A program made the translations under genes and the position numbers. 56,391 nucleotides of DNA from contig NZ_LMJL01000007.1 in NCBI RefSeq assembly GCF_001429295.1, positions 689,562 to 745,952 on the forward strand, written 5' to 3'. Of the stretch, positions 45,577 through 54,767 are shown piece by piece (position 1 is the first letter of the stretch; the number at the start of each line of letters is the position of its first letter). The notes beneath the pieces are model-generated. The model worked only from the letters and a program-made list of their open reading frames with translations. It was not told where the DNA came from and did no database searches. This DNA comes from Flavobacterium sp. Root935. GTDB lineage: Bacteria; Bacteroidota; Bacteroidia; Flavobacteriales; Flavobacteriaceae.

Positions 45577-46959
45577 TTAATTTTTCAATACTAAATATTG
45601 AAAGGGTTGAAGTGTTATTTCAGAACCTACAGTTACGGCAGCTCCAGTAAAAGCGTCTTTCCAGTTTCCTTTTAAAGTATTTGGAATAAGATGTTTTACT
45701 GTTGAATTGGTTAAGTTAGAAAGTACAAAAACTTTTTCTGCATCTTTTTCCATCGTAAATGCACTTACGGCATCGCTGCTGTAACCTGTAAATGTACCTT
45801 TTTTAATGGCATTACTTGTATTTCTAAAGGCAATGATTTTTTTGTATTCTGCCAGCATTTCAGTATCAGCAGTACTCCAGTCGATTGGTGTTTTGGCAAA
45901 ATAATTTAATCTTTTATCGTAACCAATTTCCTGACCATTATAAATCATTGGAACAGATTTTAAATAAGCAGCTACGACAAAAGTTGCAATTGATCCTTTT
46001 TTACCTCCAAAAAGTTCTAATGGAGTTCCATCTGAAAGATTTACGTCATGGTTGCTTGTGTAACGAACAACTCTATTTTCTGGATTGTAATTATTTGCAT
46101 ATTCAGTTGCATTCGAATCCTGAATAGTTGTAGCAGGTTTGTTGTTTTTGAAAAGCTGTTCTAACGTTCTGAAGAAATTGAATCCAAACGTATAATCAAA
46201 ACCTGATGCGAAATGATTTACTTTAGAACCTTCGGCAAGCATTAAAATGGTTTGATTTTTCTTGATTTTTCTCAATTTTGAAATAGCATCAGACCAGAAA
46301 TCTTGAGGAACAAAATCAGCATAATCGCATCTGAATCCATCAATATTTGCGTTGTAAACCCAGTATGACATGGCGTCGATCATCGCATCTTTCATTTCAG
46401 TACTATTAAAATTTAATTGAGCAACATCATTGTAATTTGTTCCTGGCGGAATAATAATGTTTCCGCTTGCATCTTTTTGGTACCAGTCTGGATGTTGTGT
46501 AATCCAAGTATTATCCCAAGCAGTATGATTGGCAACCCAGTCTAAAACAACTGCCATGTTTTTTTTATGCGCTTCTTCGACTAAAGTCTGCAAATCTTGT
46601 AACGTTCCGAAATCTGGATTTACGGCCTTATAATCTTTTACCGCGTAAGGAGATCCTAATTCGCCTGAAGCTCTTTCTTTTCCAACAGGATAAATAGGCA
46701 TTAAATAAATAACATTTGCTCCCAGTTCCTGAATTTGTGTCAATCTGTCCTGAACGCCTTTTAATGTTCCTGCCTGACTAAAGGCACGAATATTTACCTG
46801 ATAGATTATAGCATCTTCTTTCTTTGGCATTTTTTCAAAAGGAGCTCCATATTGTGTATATGAAGATTCTGGTGTTTTTGTATCGTCGTCAGATGAACTG
46901 CACGAAACAAATGCCAATGTAAGCAGTAATGCGTACACGATTTTTATGTTAAATTTCAT
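45577..46959 (-). CDS. Surface lipoprotein alpha-amylase, GH13 (SusG-like)
   Basis: 460 residues with a lipoprotein signal (VSCSSSDDD, Cys20). The SSSDDD after the Cys fits the acidic lipoprotein export signal of Flavobacteria, so surface exposure is expected. The complete GH13 set is present: region I DWVANHTAW, Asp212 (GFRCDYAD), Glu243 (MLAEGS) and Asp305 (SNHDVN). It lacks the carbohydrate-binding insertion of B. thetaiotaomicron SusG, so it is a compact version. It would cut starch at the cell surface for import by SusC/SusD. Its catalytic domain is clearly related to the T9SS amylase at 39981-43100, pointing to an old duplication. Confidence 0.93.
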   Translation of the reverse strand: MKFNIKIVYALLLTLAFVSCSSSDDDTKTPESSYTQYGAPFEKMPKKEDAIIYQVNIRAFSQAGTLKGVQDRLTQIQELGANVIYLMPIYPVGKERASGELGSPYAVKDYKAVNPDFGTLQDLQTLVEEAHKKNMAVVLDWVANHTAWDNTWITQHPDWYQKDASGNIIIPPGTNYNDVAQLNFNSTEMKDAMIDAMSYWVYNANIDGFRCDYADFVPQDFWSDAISKLRKIKKNQTILMLAEGSKVNHFASGFDYTFGFNFFRTLEQLFKNNKPATTIQDSNATEYANNYNPENRVVRYTSNHDVNLSDGTPLELFGGKKGSIATFVVAAYLKSVPMIYNGQEIGYDKRLNYFAKTPIDWSTADTEMLAEYKKIIAFRNTSNAIKKGTFTGYSSDAVSAFTMEKDAEKVFVLSNLTNSTVKHLIPNTLKGNWKDAFTGAAVTVGSEITLQPFQYLVLKN

Positions 46960-46995
46960 GATTTTACTTTTTATATTTTAAATGGTTGAGAAGTA

Positions 46996-47023
46996 ACCTG
47001 CCTTTCGAAGTAAAAAGACAGGT
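46996..47023 (-). promoter_or_regulatory. Hairpin between susE and the amylase gene
   Basis: ACCTGCCTTT and AAAGACAGGT form a 10-bp stem with one mismatch in the 95-base gap. It may act as an mRNA processing or stability element that sets relative expression. There is no T tract on the minus strand. Confidence 0.3.
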
Positions 47024-47054
47024 AAACTCAAACCAAACTAAACTTAATTTTTAT

Positions 47055-48137
47055 CTATTTTTTTGTGATTGTATAAGTTGCTGTTGGAGGATATCCAGTA
47101 GTTGCAGGATCAACATCGTTTATTTTGAATGTGATTTCATACGTACCGCCTTCGCCAACATAATGAGCGCCTGGATCATCTAAATACACAATTCCATCTG
47201 TTGTATTCTTAGGTCCGTAATTGATTGTCCAGTTATTATTTAATCTGAATTTTACATTTCCTGGAACCAAAACTGCGGTTATTTTCCATGTTTTTGTCTG
47301 GTAATCATAATTCATTGGTGTACTGTTATCCCAGCCTCCAGAAGTTCCATCACCAACAATACCCCAAGAGTAAGGTGTAGCTGTCCATTTTAAAGTATTT
47401 AGATTTACTTTAACCTGATACGAACCTTCGCCCGGAAGCGCAAAATCTTTCGTACTCATGTTTTGTAGGTCGCTGTTAGTAGCACCTGCACCATAGTACT
47501 GTTCCCAATTTCTTCCCTGATTTAATTTAAATACAGGGCCATAACCTGGTTGTACCGTAACATAACCTTGATAAACACCTTTTGCGATAGCCGTTAAAGC
47601 AAGAGCAGTGTCTACATTCCATTCTCCCTGATAGGCTCCAGGCATATAAATTTCGCCGAAAACAACACTTTTTTCATAAGGAGTAACAGTCAAAGTAACT
47701 GGATCTGAATAGACTTTGCGATCCATTGTTGCTTCTACGCGAACGACTAATTTTCCTTGAGTATCAATTGGAAGTCCTAAATCGACAGCAATTTTATTTA
47801 GATCCTGACCAATTAAAGTTTTGCTTAAAACATCGGTGCCAACTTCAATTCGTTTTGCTTTTAACCAAGCGTTAGAGCCGCTTGTATCTCCAACTAAATC
47901 AAATTGAAGGGCGTAAGTTACTGGAGCTTCAATAGGAAAAGAAACGGATGGCCAAGAAACTAGTAATGCCTGATCTTCTGCAGTGTCTTCTGTTAATACT
48001 ATTGTATTGGATGAAACGCTGATTTCTGATGGAAAACTAACAGATTTTAATGTTGTTAATTCGGCGTCGCTTTCGCAGGATGAACCCAAGAAAAGCAAGC
48101 TGCCTAATATGAATATTTTATTGATATATTTTTTCAT
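47055..48137 (-). CDS. susE: SusE-like outer-membrane starch-binding lipoprotein
   Basis: 360 residues. Lipoprotein signal with LGSSCESDAE (Cys20; acidic residues follow, fitting surface export). An N-terminal SusE-type Ig domain (about 30-150) is followed by two starch-binding modules, with paired aromatic segments such as FKLNQGRNWEQYYG and FRLNNNWTINYG. SusE/SusF proteins sit on the outer surface and bind maltodextrins. It follows SusD by 14 bases, supporting one operon. Confidence 0.9.
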   Translation of the reverse strand: MKKYINKIFILGSLLFLGSSCESDAELTTLKSVSFPSEISVSSNTIVLTEDTAEDQALLVSWPSVSFPIEAPVTYALQFDLVGDTSGSNAWLKAKRIEVGTDVLSKTLIGQDLNKIAVDLGLPIDTQGKLVVRVEATMDRKVYSDPVTLTVTPYEKSVVFGEIYMPGAYQGEWNVDTALALTAIAKGVYQGYVTVQPGYGPVFKLNQGRNWEQYYGAGATNSDLQNMSTKDFALPGEGSYQVKVNLNTLKWTATPYSWGIVGDGTSGGWDNSTPMNYDYQTKTWKITAVLVPGNVKFRLNNNWTINYGPKNTTDGIVYLDDPGAHYVGEGGTYEITFKINDVDPATTGYPPTATYTITKK

Positions 48138-48151
48138 GATAGTCTTTGTTT

Positions 48152-49660
48152 TTAATAACCTGGGTTTTGTTTTAATCCACGATTGGCATCTAGAGCTGAG
48201 GTTGGAATTGGGAACAATTTTCTGAAAGCAGGAGATGCAGGTCTAAATTCATTTGCCAATAAAAATTTGTCAAAACGAATCATGTCTTGTCTTCTGTGTC
48301 CTTCCCAGTTTAGTTCGAATCCTCTTTCATTATAAATATCATCAAGAGTTGGGTCGTGATCTAAAGCATTTAACCCGGCACGCTGCCTTATTTGGTCTAT
48401 GAAAGGTTTTGCAGCGCTTGGATTTCCTAAGCGTGCATTACATTCAGCCATCATTAAAATAACATCTGCATATCTGAAAATAGGGAAGTCGTTAGAAGCT
48501 CCTCCGCCCGTTCTTGGCGCTACAGGATAAAATTTCACGTTTCTAACTCCAGCTTGCGGATCTGCTCCTGGATTGTCTAATGAAGCAACATCAAGTGTAT
48601 AATTGAAACCGCCTGGCTGTTCTCCAAATAAAAACTGTTTTCTGCGAATATCATTTACATCGTATTTTAAGAAAAATTCTTTAGGAACAATTGTACCGTT
48701 CCATCCGCTGAAACCAAATAGAGCTTGTGCGTGCGGACCATATAAACTGCGAACCGCATAAACGTTACGAGATACAACATCTAAGGTTGCGTAAATTGGT
48801 AAAATGGTTTCATCTTCAGGAAGTACATCTCCAAATAATTCATAATATTTACTTCCTAAAGGATTTGCAGCATCTGCCGCTCCTGAGTGAAGTGAAAATC
48901 CGCCTTCAGCAACTTTGTTACAAGCGGCTAAACATTCGCTCCATTTTGGAGTTCCTGTGTATACTTGAGCGTTCAGATATACTTTTGCCAGTAAAGTATA
49001 ACCCGCCCATTTATTGAATCTTCCATAATAATTGCCACCTCTTGTTCCAGAAAGCAGTTCTACATTTTCGGTTAATTCTTTTACGATAAAATCATAAACT
49101 TCTTTACGGCTTGACTGCGGAATTTTATCAACAGTAATATTATTATCAGTAAAGAAAGGAACATCGCCATAGTCATCAATTAATAAATAGTAAAAGAAAG
49201 CTCTCAATGTTTTAGCTTCAGCAATTTTAGAAGCTTCGGCATTTGATTTTTCTAATAAACTAACCGCTAAATTGGCATTGAAAATAGATTTATAAAGCCA
49301 GTTCCAAGTGTTGTTGATAATGAAATCTGTTGGCAGCCATTCGTGTTTGTGCAGACGGGCGAAATCCTGCTGCCAGTCACCTGTATTTCTGTGCGGAATA
49401 ACCTGCTCGTCTGATGACATACAGTTCATATCATACCAGCCATTATCTGCACCTGCATAACCAACACCAGAGGCATTATCTCTTACGAAATCACCAGGAA
49501 CTTGGGCGTAAACGCTTGCAAGCGCTATATCAGCACCTTCTGGAGTTCCGTAAAAATCTTCTGCGGGATATTTATCGTACACATTTTCGTCTATATCTGT
49601 ACAACTAAAAAGAGTCAGGAAACACAAGCTTCCTGTTATCAATATATTTTTAATTTTCAT
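48152..49660 (-). CDS. susD: SusD/RagB family glucan-binding lipoprotein
   Basis: 502 residues with lipoprotein Cys20 (TLFSCTDIDEN, acidic after Cys). The SusD TPR-like N-terminal segment includes AEAKTLRAFFYYLLIDDYGDV-type sequence, and the C-terminal part has ERGFELNWEGHRRQDMIRF, a hallmark of the RagB/SusD fold. It acts as the hinged lid on SusC that captures oligosaccharides. The gene follows SusC by 8 bases. Confidence 0.95.
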   Translation of the reverse strand: MKIKNILITGSLCFLTLFSCTDIDENVYDKYPAEDFYGTPEGADIALASVYAQVPGDFVRDNASGVGYAGADNGWYDMNCMSSDEQVIPHRNTGDWQQDFARLHKHEWLPTDFIINNTWNWLYKSIFNANLAVSLLEKSNAEASKIAEAKTLRAFFYYLLIDDYGDVPFFTDNNITVDKIPQSSRKEVYDFIVKELTENVELLSGTRGGNYYGRFNKWAGYTLLAKVYLNAQVYTGTPKWSECLAACNKVAEGGFSLHSGAADAANPLGSKYYELFGDVLPEDETILPIYATLDVVSRNVYAVRSLYGPHAQALFGFSGWNGTIVPKEFFLKYDVNDIRRKQFLFGEQPGGFNYTLDVASLDNPGADPQAGVRNVKFYPVAPRTGGGASNDFPIFRYADVILMMAECNARLGNPSAAKPFIDQIRQRAGLNALDHDPTLDDIYNERGFELNWEGHRRQDMIRFDKFLLANEFRPASPAFRKLFPIPTSALDANRGLKQNPGY

Positions 49661-49668
49661 GTCTTTTA

Positions 49669-52600
49669 CTATTTAAATTTTACAGTCAAACCAAACGCCA
49701 CGCTTCTGGTACGAGGATAAATTCCTCTATCGCCTCCAAAGTTATCTTCAGGTCTGCCACTTCCGCTTACGTTCAATTCTGGATCAATACCTGAATAATC
49801 CGTGATCAGGAATAAGTTGTTTCCTGTAAGTGAAAGTCTAATAGTATCAATATATTTATCTGTGAAACGGAAAGTATATCCCGCTGTAAGATTTTCTAAA
49901 CGAATGAAAGAACCATCTTCTAGCCATAAATCTGAACCGTAAGGAGAAGTATAAATTCCTTGATCTACGGCACTTGCCAAGACATTCGATTTACCAATGT
50001 TTTCTAATCTGCTTAAGTTAGAACGCAATCCGTTGTAGATTTTATTTCCTCCAGAACCTCTTAATAAAAGAGAAGCGTCAAAGTTTTTATATCTGTAAGA
50101 TGGATTAAATGCAAAAGTATAAGTTGGTAAAGCAGAACCAGCGTAGTAACGATCTGGACTTTTTACACCTTGATCAATTATACCATTTCCGTCGCGATCC
50201 AAAACAGTTTCAACATTGTTTTCGTTTTTGCCGGTATGTTCTAGAATATAAAATGCTCCAATTGGTTTTCCTTTTACCAAATAAGAGTTTGCGGCTCCCC
50301 AACCCACATAATCAGTGTTTAAAGGAACGCCATTAATGCTTCCATCTAAATTTAGGACTTCATTTTTCATAAATGAAGCGTTTCCTGCCAAAGTCAATGT
50401 GCTGTTTTGTGTTTTAATAACGTCGTAAGCAAGAGAAACCTCAATACCTTTGTTTGAAATGCTTCCCACGTTTGCCTTAATAGTAGGATAAGGATAAGGA
50501 GGTTGAGGTACTGTATAATCAAATAATAAATTTTCTGTTTTAGAATCATAAACATCGACAGTTCCTCTTAATCTGTTATTTAAGAGTGCGAAATCAAGAC
50601 CTAAATTGGTTTGTTTTTTGGTTTCCCACTTCAAATCGGCATTTGCATTTTGGGTGATTATGTAGTTTGTAATTGGCGAACCTCCAAAATAAGTCGTTCC
50701 GCTGCTGCCTACTAATGAAATTGAGTTTTGCGGATAAAGTCCTTGCTGGTTACCCGTTTCTCCATATCCTACTCGAAGTTTTAATTCGTCAAACAAACGT
50801 TGGTTACGCATAAATGGTTCTTTTTCAATTTGCCATGCAACAGATGCAGAAGGGAAATTTCCCCATTTATTATTAACACCAAACACTGAAGAACCATCAC
50901 GACGGATACTGGCTGTAACTAAATATCGATCTAATAAAGAATAGTTTACTCTCGCTAAAAATGAAGCTAAAGTTCTGTCGTTTTTATAGGTTTCAATATC
51001 GCCAGGACGAATTTTTGTCAAATCTCCTAACTGAAGTGCATTATAAGTGGCTTTATCATTAATAAAACCTCTTACTTGTGCAAAACTTCCCTGATACATC
51101 TGATTTTGCCATTCGTATAAACCTAATACGTTTATACTGTGTACGCCAAATGTTCTCTTGTAATTCAAACTAAAGTTCGTAAGTTTCTCATTTTGTCTGC
51201 GGTTTCTAACATTTCCATAACCATTTTGATCAATGGCATAAGCACTTGTTGAAACTACAGGAAGATAATAACCTTCGGTTGTATTTGTTTTTCTCCAGCT
51301 TCCAAACCAGCTAGCCTTTAGACCTCTAGCCAAATCTAAATCAGCTTTTAAACTTGCAAATAAGTTGTCATTTTCTGCATCATTTGAAACAGATTGAGCC
51401 GTTGCATAAGGATTTAAATATTGAAATACATTAGGATCTGTAAAATAAGTTCCATCAGTATTGAAAACTGGATCTGTTGGTCTTACTAAATATGCGTTAG
51501 TAATTAAGTTTGAAGTATACGCTGCAGTTCCAATACTTTGAATAATGCTGGTTGTATTATTAATTCCCGTGTTTAAATTAAAAGTTAAACTTAATTTATC
51601 ATCAAGTGCCAGTTGAGTTGCTTGAATACGCCCAATGTATTTTTGATTACTTGAATTAATTACAACTCCATCTTGCAAAATCGCAGTTAAAGAAGCTCTA
51701 TAATTAAATTTATCAGTTCCTCCACCAAAAGAAAGTGTATGAGTTTGTGTTAAACCAGTTTGTGTCAAAAGGCCATACCAATCTGTATTAGAACCATGAT
51801 TTGCAGATGCAGGTACGCCAACACTTTGTGCAGTGGCCCACCACTCGTCAGCATTTAACATGTCTAATTTTTTTGGAATAAAATCTAAAGATGTAGAACC
51901 AGTATATTCCATAGTAGTTTTACCTGCTTTATTCTTTTTAGTGGTAATTATAAGGACACCCGGCGCACCGCGAGAACCATAAATGGCAGTTGCAGAAGCA
52001 TCTTTTAGAATATCATAACTTTCAATTTCGCTAGGGGGAACTTGGCTCAGCAAATCCATATTTCCCTGAATTCCATCAACAACTACCAAAGGATCACTTC
52101 CGCCAATTAAAGAAGAAATTCCACGAATACGAACACTTGGACCAGAACCTGGCTCGCTTCCTAACTGTGTAATATTAACACCTGCAGCTTTTCCCGCAAT
52201 TAATTGTAACGGATTTACAATCGCACCTTGATTCATATCTTTAGCACCAATAGACGAAACAGCACCAGTTACATCTCTTTTGGATGTTGTACCATAACCA
52301 ACAACTACAATTTCTTGCAAATCGGTTGCATCTGGAAGAAGCTGAATATTGATAACGCTTTGGCTGGCAACTACTTTTTTCTCTTTATATCCAACAAAAG
52401 ACACAACAATTACCGATTGGCTACTTTCAACCGTAAGCTTGTATTTTCCGTCAAAATCAGTTACCATTCCGTTTTTTGTTCCCTCTTCAATAACAGAAGC
52501 GCCAGGTAAAGGCATACCATTTTCATCGGTAATTATACCTGAAACGGTTTGCTTTTGAAATTCAATTACCTGTGTTTTAAGTTCGGGCTTCTTAAGTATG

Positions 52601-52941
52601 ATTTGCGTATCACGAATTTTAAATTCGGTTGGAGTTCCTTTAAAAAGTTTGTCTAAAACCACATATATAGATTGATCTTTTACAGAAATTGAAACGGTTC
52701 GATCTAAGTCGATGTCGCTCAATTTGTAAATAAATCTAAAATCTGTTTTTTGTTCAATGGTCTCAATAACCTTTTCGATTGTTGAATTGTTTAATTCAAG
52801 GGTAACTTTTGTCTTTTGGGCATAAGTATTCCCTCTAATATTAAACATGGCGACCAAAATAAGTAGTGTAGTTAGTTTCAATTTTAGGTCATTTTGGAAC
52901 AATGAGTATAGAAACCCATTATTCTTAGATTTTTTTTTCAT
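49669..52941 (-). CDS. susC: SusC/RagA TonB-linked outer-membrane transporter with STN domain
   Basis: 1090 residues. Signal region (about 1-42, ending YAQ), STN signalling domain (about 45-115; LNNSTIEKVIETIEQKTDFRF-type), carboxypeptidase-like domain (about 123-205), TonB box and plug opening LQEIVVVGYGT, and a barrel ending VAFGLTVKFK. It imports starch oligosaccharides with SusD. The STN domain is the part that contacts FecR anti-sigma factors, and the fecR gene lies directly upstream, so it probably also senses glucan and triggers its own operon. A hairpin (52991-53021) sits in its leader. Confidence 0.95.
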   Translation of the reverse strand: MKKKSKNNGFLYSLFQNDLKLKLTTLLILVAMFNIRGNTYAQKTKVTLELNNSTIEKVIETIEQKTDFRFIYKLSDIDLDRTVSISVKDQSIYVVLDKLFKGTPTEFKIRDTQIILKKPELKTQVIEFQKQTVSGIITDENGMPLPGASVIEEGTKNGMVTDFDGKYKLTVESSQSVIVVSFVGYKEKKVVASQSVINIQLLPDATDLQEIVVVGYGTTSKRDVTGAVSSIGAKDMNQGAIVNPLQLIAGKAAGVNITQLGSEPGSGPSVRIRGISSLIGGSDPLVVVDGIQGNMDLLSQVPPSEIESYDILKDASATAIYGSRGAPGVLIITTKKNKAGKTTMEYTGSTSLDFIPKKLDMLNADEWWATAQSVGVPASANHGSNTDWYGLLTQTGLTQTHTLSFGGGTDKFNYRASLTAILQDGVVINSSNQKYIGRIQATQLALDDKLSLTFNLNTGINNTTSIIQSIGTAAYTSNLITNAYLVRPTDPVFNTDGTYFTDPNVFQYLNPYATAQSVSNDAENDNLFASLKADLDLARGLKASWFGSWRKTNTTEGYYLPVVSTSAYAIDQNGYGNVRNRRQNEKLTNFSLNYKRTFGVHSINVLGLYEWQNQMYQGSFAQVRGFINDKATYNALQLGDLTKIRPGDIETYKNDRTLASFLARVNYSLLDRYLVTASIRRDGSSVFGVNNKWGNFPSASVAWQIEKEPFMRNQRLFDELKLRVGYGETGNQQGLYPQNSISLVGSSGTTYFGGSPITNYIITQNANADLKWETKKQTNLGLDFALLNNRLRGTVDVYDSKTENLLFDYTVPQPPYPYPTIKANVGSISNKGIEVSLAYDVIKTQNSTLTLAGNASFMKNEVLNLDGSINGVPLNTDYVGWGAANSYLVKGKPIGAFYILEHTGKNENNVETVLDRDGNGIIDQGVKSPDRYYAGSALPTYTFAFNPSYRYKNFDASLLLRGSGGNKIYNGLRSNLSRLENIGKSNVLASAVDQGIYTSPYGSDLWLEDGSFIRLENLTAGYTFRFTDKYIDTIRLSLTGNNLFLITDYSGIDPELNVSGSGRPEDNFGGDRGIYPRTRSVAFGLTVKFK

Positions 52942-52990
52942 AATTTTGTTAATTGATTGTAGTTAATTCGTTATATTCAATCACTTAGTA

Positions 52991-53021
52991 AATCGGAAAT
53001 TGTTCGCAGCTCTTTCCGATT
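52991..53021 (-). promoter_or_regulatory. Hairpin in the fecR-susC gap
   Basis: AATCGGAAA (52991-52999) and TTTCCGATT (53013-53021) form a perfect 9-bp stem with a 13-base loop. It lies 51 bases after fecR and 50 before susC. On the minus strand no U tract follows, so it is a weak terminator and may be a leader or processing element. On the plus strand a T run follows, but I see no plus-strand gene to terminate. Confidence 0.45.
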
Positions 53022-53071
53022 TTTTTATTCTAGTATTCTTTTTTCCTCATAAATTTTCATTGGGTTAGTGG

Positions 53072-54250
53072 TTATTTAATTAGTATTTGATTGTTTTTTA
53101 TGGTGTAATTAATGCCATGAATTTCATTAAAATAACTCATTACATTTTCTATAGATTCTTCTTTAAAACTTGCATTAAATTTCTCGTTCGCCAGTTTTTC
53201 ATTTTTATTAATGATTGTTACGTTATAGCGTCTTTCCAGTTTTGTAATAATGTTTTTGAAAGTCATGTTTCTAAAAGTCAATCCGCCCTCTATCCAAGAA
53301 GTATAAATTTCTGTTATAACGGGTTTTGTGAAAATTGAAGCGTTTTGTTTGTTGAAACTTCCTTTGAATCCTGGTTTTAGAATAGTGTTTTTACTCGCAT
53401 CAAAATCTTCATTAGAACGATACATTCCAACGGAACCTTCTACTAGGACAACATCGGTAAGAGCATCTTCAGGGTAATTAGAGACGTTAAAGTGAGTTCC
53501 TAAAACGCGCACGTTTAGTTCGTCGGCATTTACAATAAAAGGATGTTTTTTATCTTTTGCTACATCAAAAAATGCCTCACCGTCAAGATATACCTGACGA
53601 TTTTGACCGGCAATAAATTTTACCGGATATCTCAAAGTTGTTCCAGAATTTAAATGTACCAAAGTTCCGTCTGATAATTCTAAACGGAATTTTTTACCAA
53701 ATGGAATTTTAAGAGTATTGTAGGTTAACTTCTCAGAATCTGTTTCTTTTTCATAAACCAGTTTGTCTCCGTCTTGATTTCCAACAATATTTCCATTTTT
53801 ATCATGAACCTGCACTTTTCCATTTTCTGAAATAATCTGAACACTTCCGTCTTCCATTTGCAAAACGATATCTGTGTTTTTAAAATCGAAAGGAACTTCA
53901 GCAACTTTATTAGAAAAAACTTGTTTGTAGGCAAAACCAATTCCAAGCAATACCAAAAGAGATGCAGCAATAGAAATATATATTCTACGATTTGATTTTT
54001 TAGAATGAAGTTCAATGACGTTTTCTTCTTCTTTTCCTGCAGTTAAAATATTGTTGAAGATAGAGTCTGCTTTTTCAGCCTTCATTTTTGGCATTTCGTT
54101 TAAGAGCTTTTGTACATCTTCAACTGTCGGGAAATCTTCTGTAAGTTTGTTACTACGGCAATAGGCAATTACTTGTTCTGTTTCTTCGGCAGTACATTGA
54201 TTGAGAATAAACTTTTGTAAAAGCGTTTTTATTTCAGAATTTGAATTCAT
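53072..54250 (-). CDS. FecR-type anti-sigma factor
   Basis: 392 residues. Cytoplasmic N-terminal anti-sigma region (about 1-85), one membrane helix (about 89-110, IYISIAASLLVLLGIGFAY), a periplasmic FecR domain (about 175-275; GTTLRYPVKF, DGEAFFDV) and a C-terminal DUF4974 domain (about 320-392). It would hold the ECF sigma factor (54768-55331) inactive until SusC signals through its STN domain. FecR-family proteins are often cut by an RseP-type protease, and rseP is present at 83-1426. It lies between the sigma gene and susC in the usual order. Confidence 0.94.
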   Translation of the reverse strand: MNSNSEIKTLLQKFILNQCTAEETEQVIAYCRSNKLTEDFPTVEDVQKLLNEMPKMKAEKADSIFNNILTAGKEEENVIELHSKKSNRRIYISIAASLLVLLGIGFAYKQVFSNKVAEVPFDFKNTDIVLQMEDGSVQIISENGKVQVHDKNGNIVGNQDGDKLVYEKETDSEKLTYNTLKIPFGKKFRLELSDGTLVHLNSGTTLRYPVKFIAGQNRQVYLDGEAFFDVAKDKKHPFIVNADELNVRVLGTHFNVSNYPEDALTDVVLVEGSVGMYRSNEDFDASKNTILKPGFKGSFNKQNASIFTKPVITEIYTSWIEGGLTFRNMTFKNIITKLERRYNVTIINKNEKLANEKFNASFKEESIENVMSYFNEIHGINYTIKNNQILIK

Positions 54251-54490
54251 TAAGAATGTTTTTAGGTTCTGTGTTTATATAATACAGTTGAAGAGAAGGC
54301 GAGTACTACTCAAACGTTGTAAATTTTTAAATTTTAACATTTGAAACAGTTTTTGATTTTTTATGTAGTTGATTTTTAGTCTTTTGAAAAAATTTTTTTT
54401 TTTAAATAATTAATGATTAACCAGTTTGTCATCTAGAAGAATTTCCACAAAGAATAAAATTTATAGCCAAGCTTACAAATGCTAAAGTTT

Positions 54491-54626
54491 ATTCAATTGC
54501 CTCCAGTTTTAACTGGAGGTCATAAAATGCTTCATGATACTAGGCTTTAGACAAAATAAATAGTTTGGCTAAAGCCTTTCGTGCGGTTTCATTATAAACC
54601 TCCAGCTAAAACTGGAGGCAATTGAA
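54491..54626. repeat. Nested inverted repeat, family D (CCTCCAGTTT type)
   Basis: The outer arms, ATTCAATTGCCTCCAGTTTTA (54491-54511) and its complement at about 54606-54626, are joined to a second palindrome CCTCCAG...CTGGAGG in each arm. An inner pair is AGGCTTTAG (54542-54550) and CTAAAGCCT (54569-54577). It lies in the 517-base gap between fecR and the sigma gene. The rest of the gap holds the sigma gene's terminator, a decayed AATCTGTGGC motif (about 54689) and AT-rich DNA with nothing further recognised. Confidence 0.8.
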
Positions 54627-54720
54627 TTTTTTAGCGACAGATTTAAAATATTAAAAAGGGATTTTAATCAGTGGAAATCCTTTAATCTGTGGCTAAAAAA
54701 AAGATCAAAGTTTTAATCAA

Positions 54721-54745
54721 AAAAAATCACTCCGAAGAGTGATTT
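54721..54745 (-). terminator. Terminator of the ECF sigma gene
   Basis: Minus-strand AAATCACTC-TTCG-GAGTGATTT: a 9-bp stem closed by a UUCG-type tetraloop and followed by a run of T. It lies 23 bases after the sigma gene stop and should uncouple the sigma factor from fecR and susC. Confidence 0.85.
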
Positions 54746-54767
54746 AATGGCATTATTGTGGTTTTGG

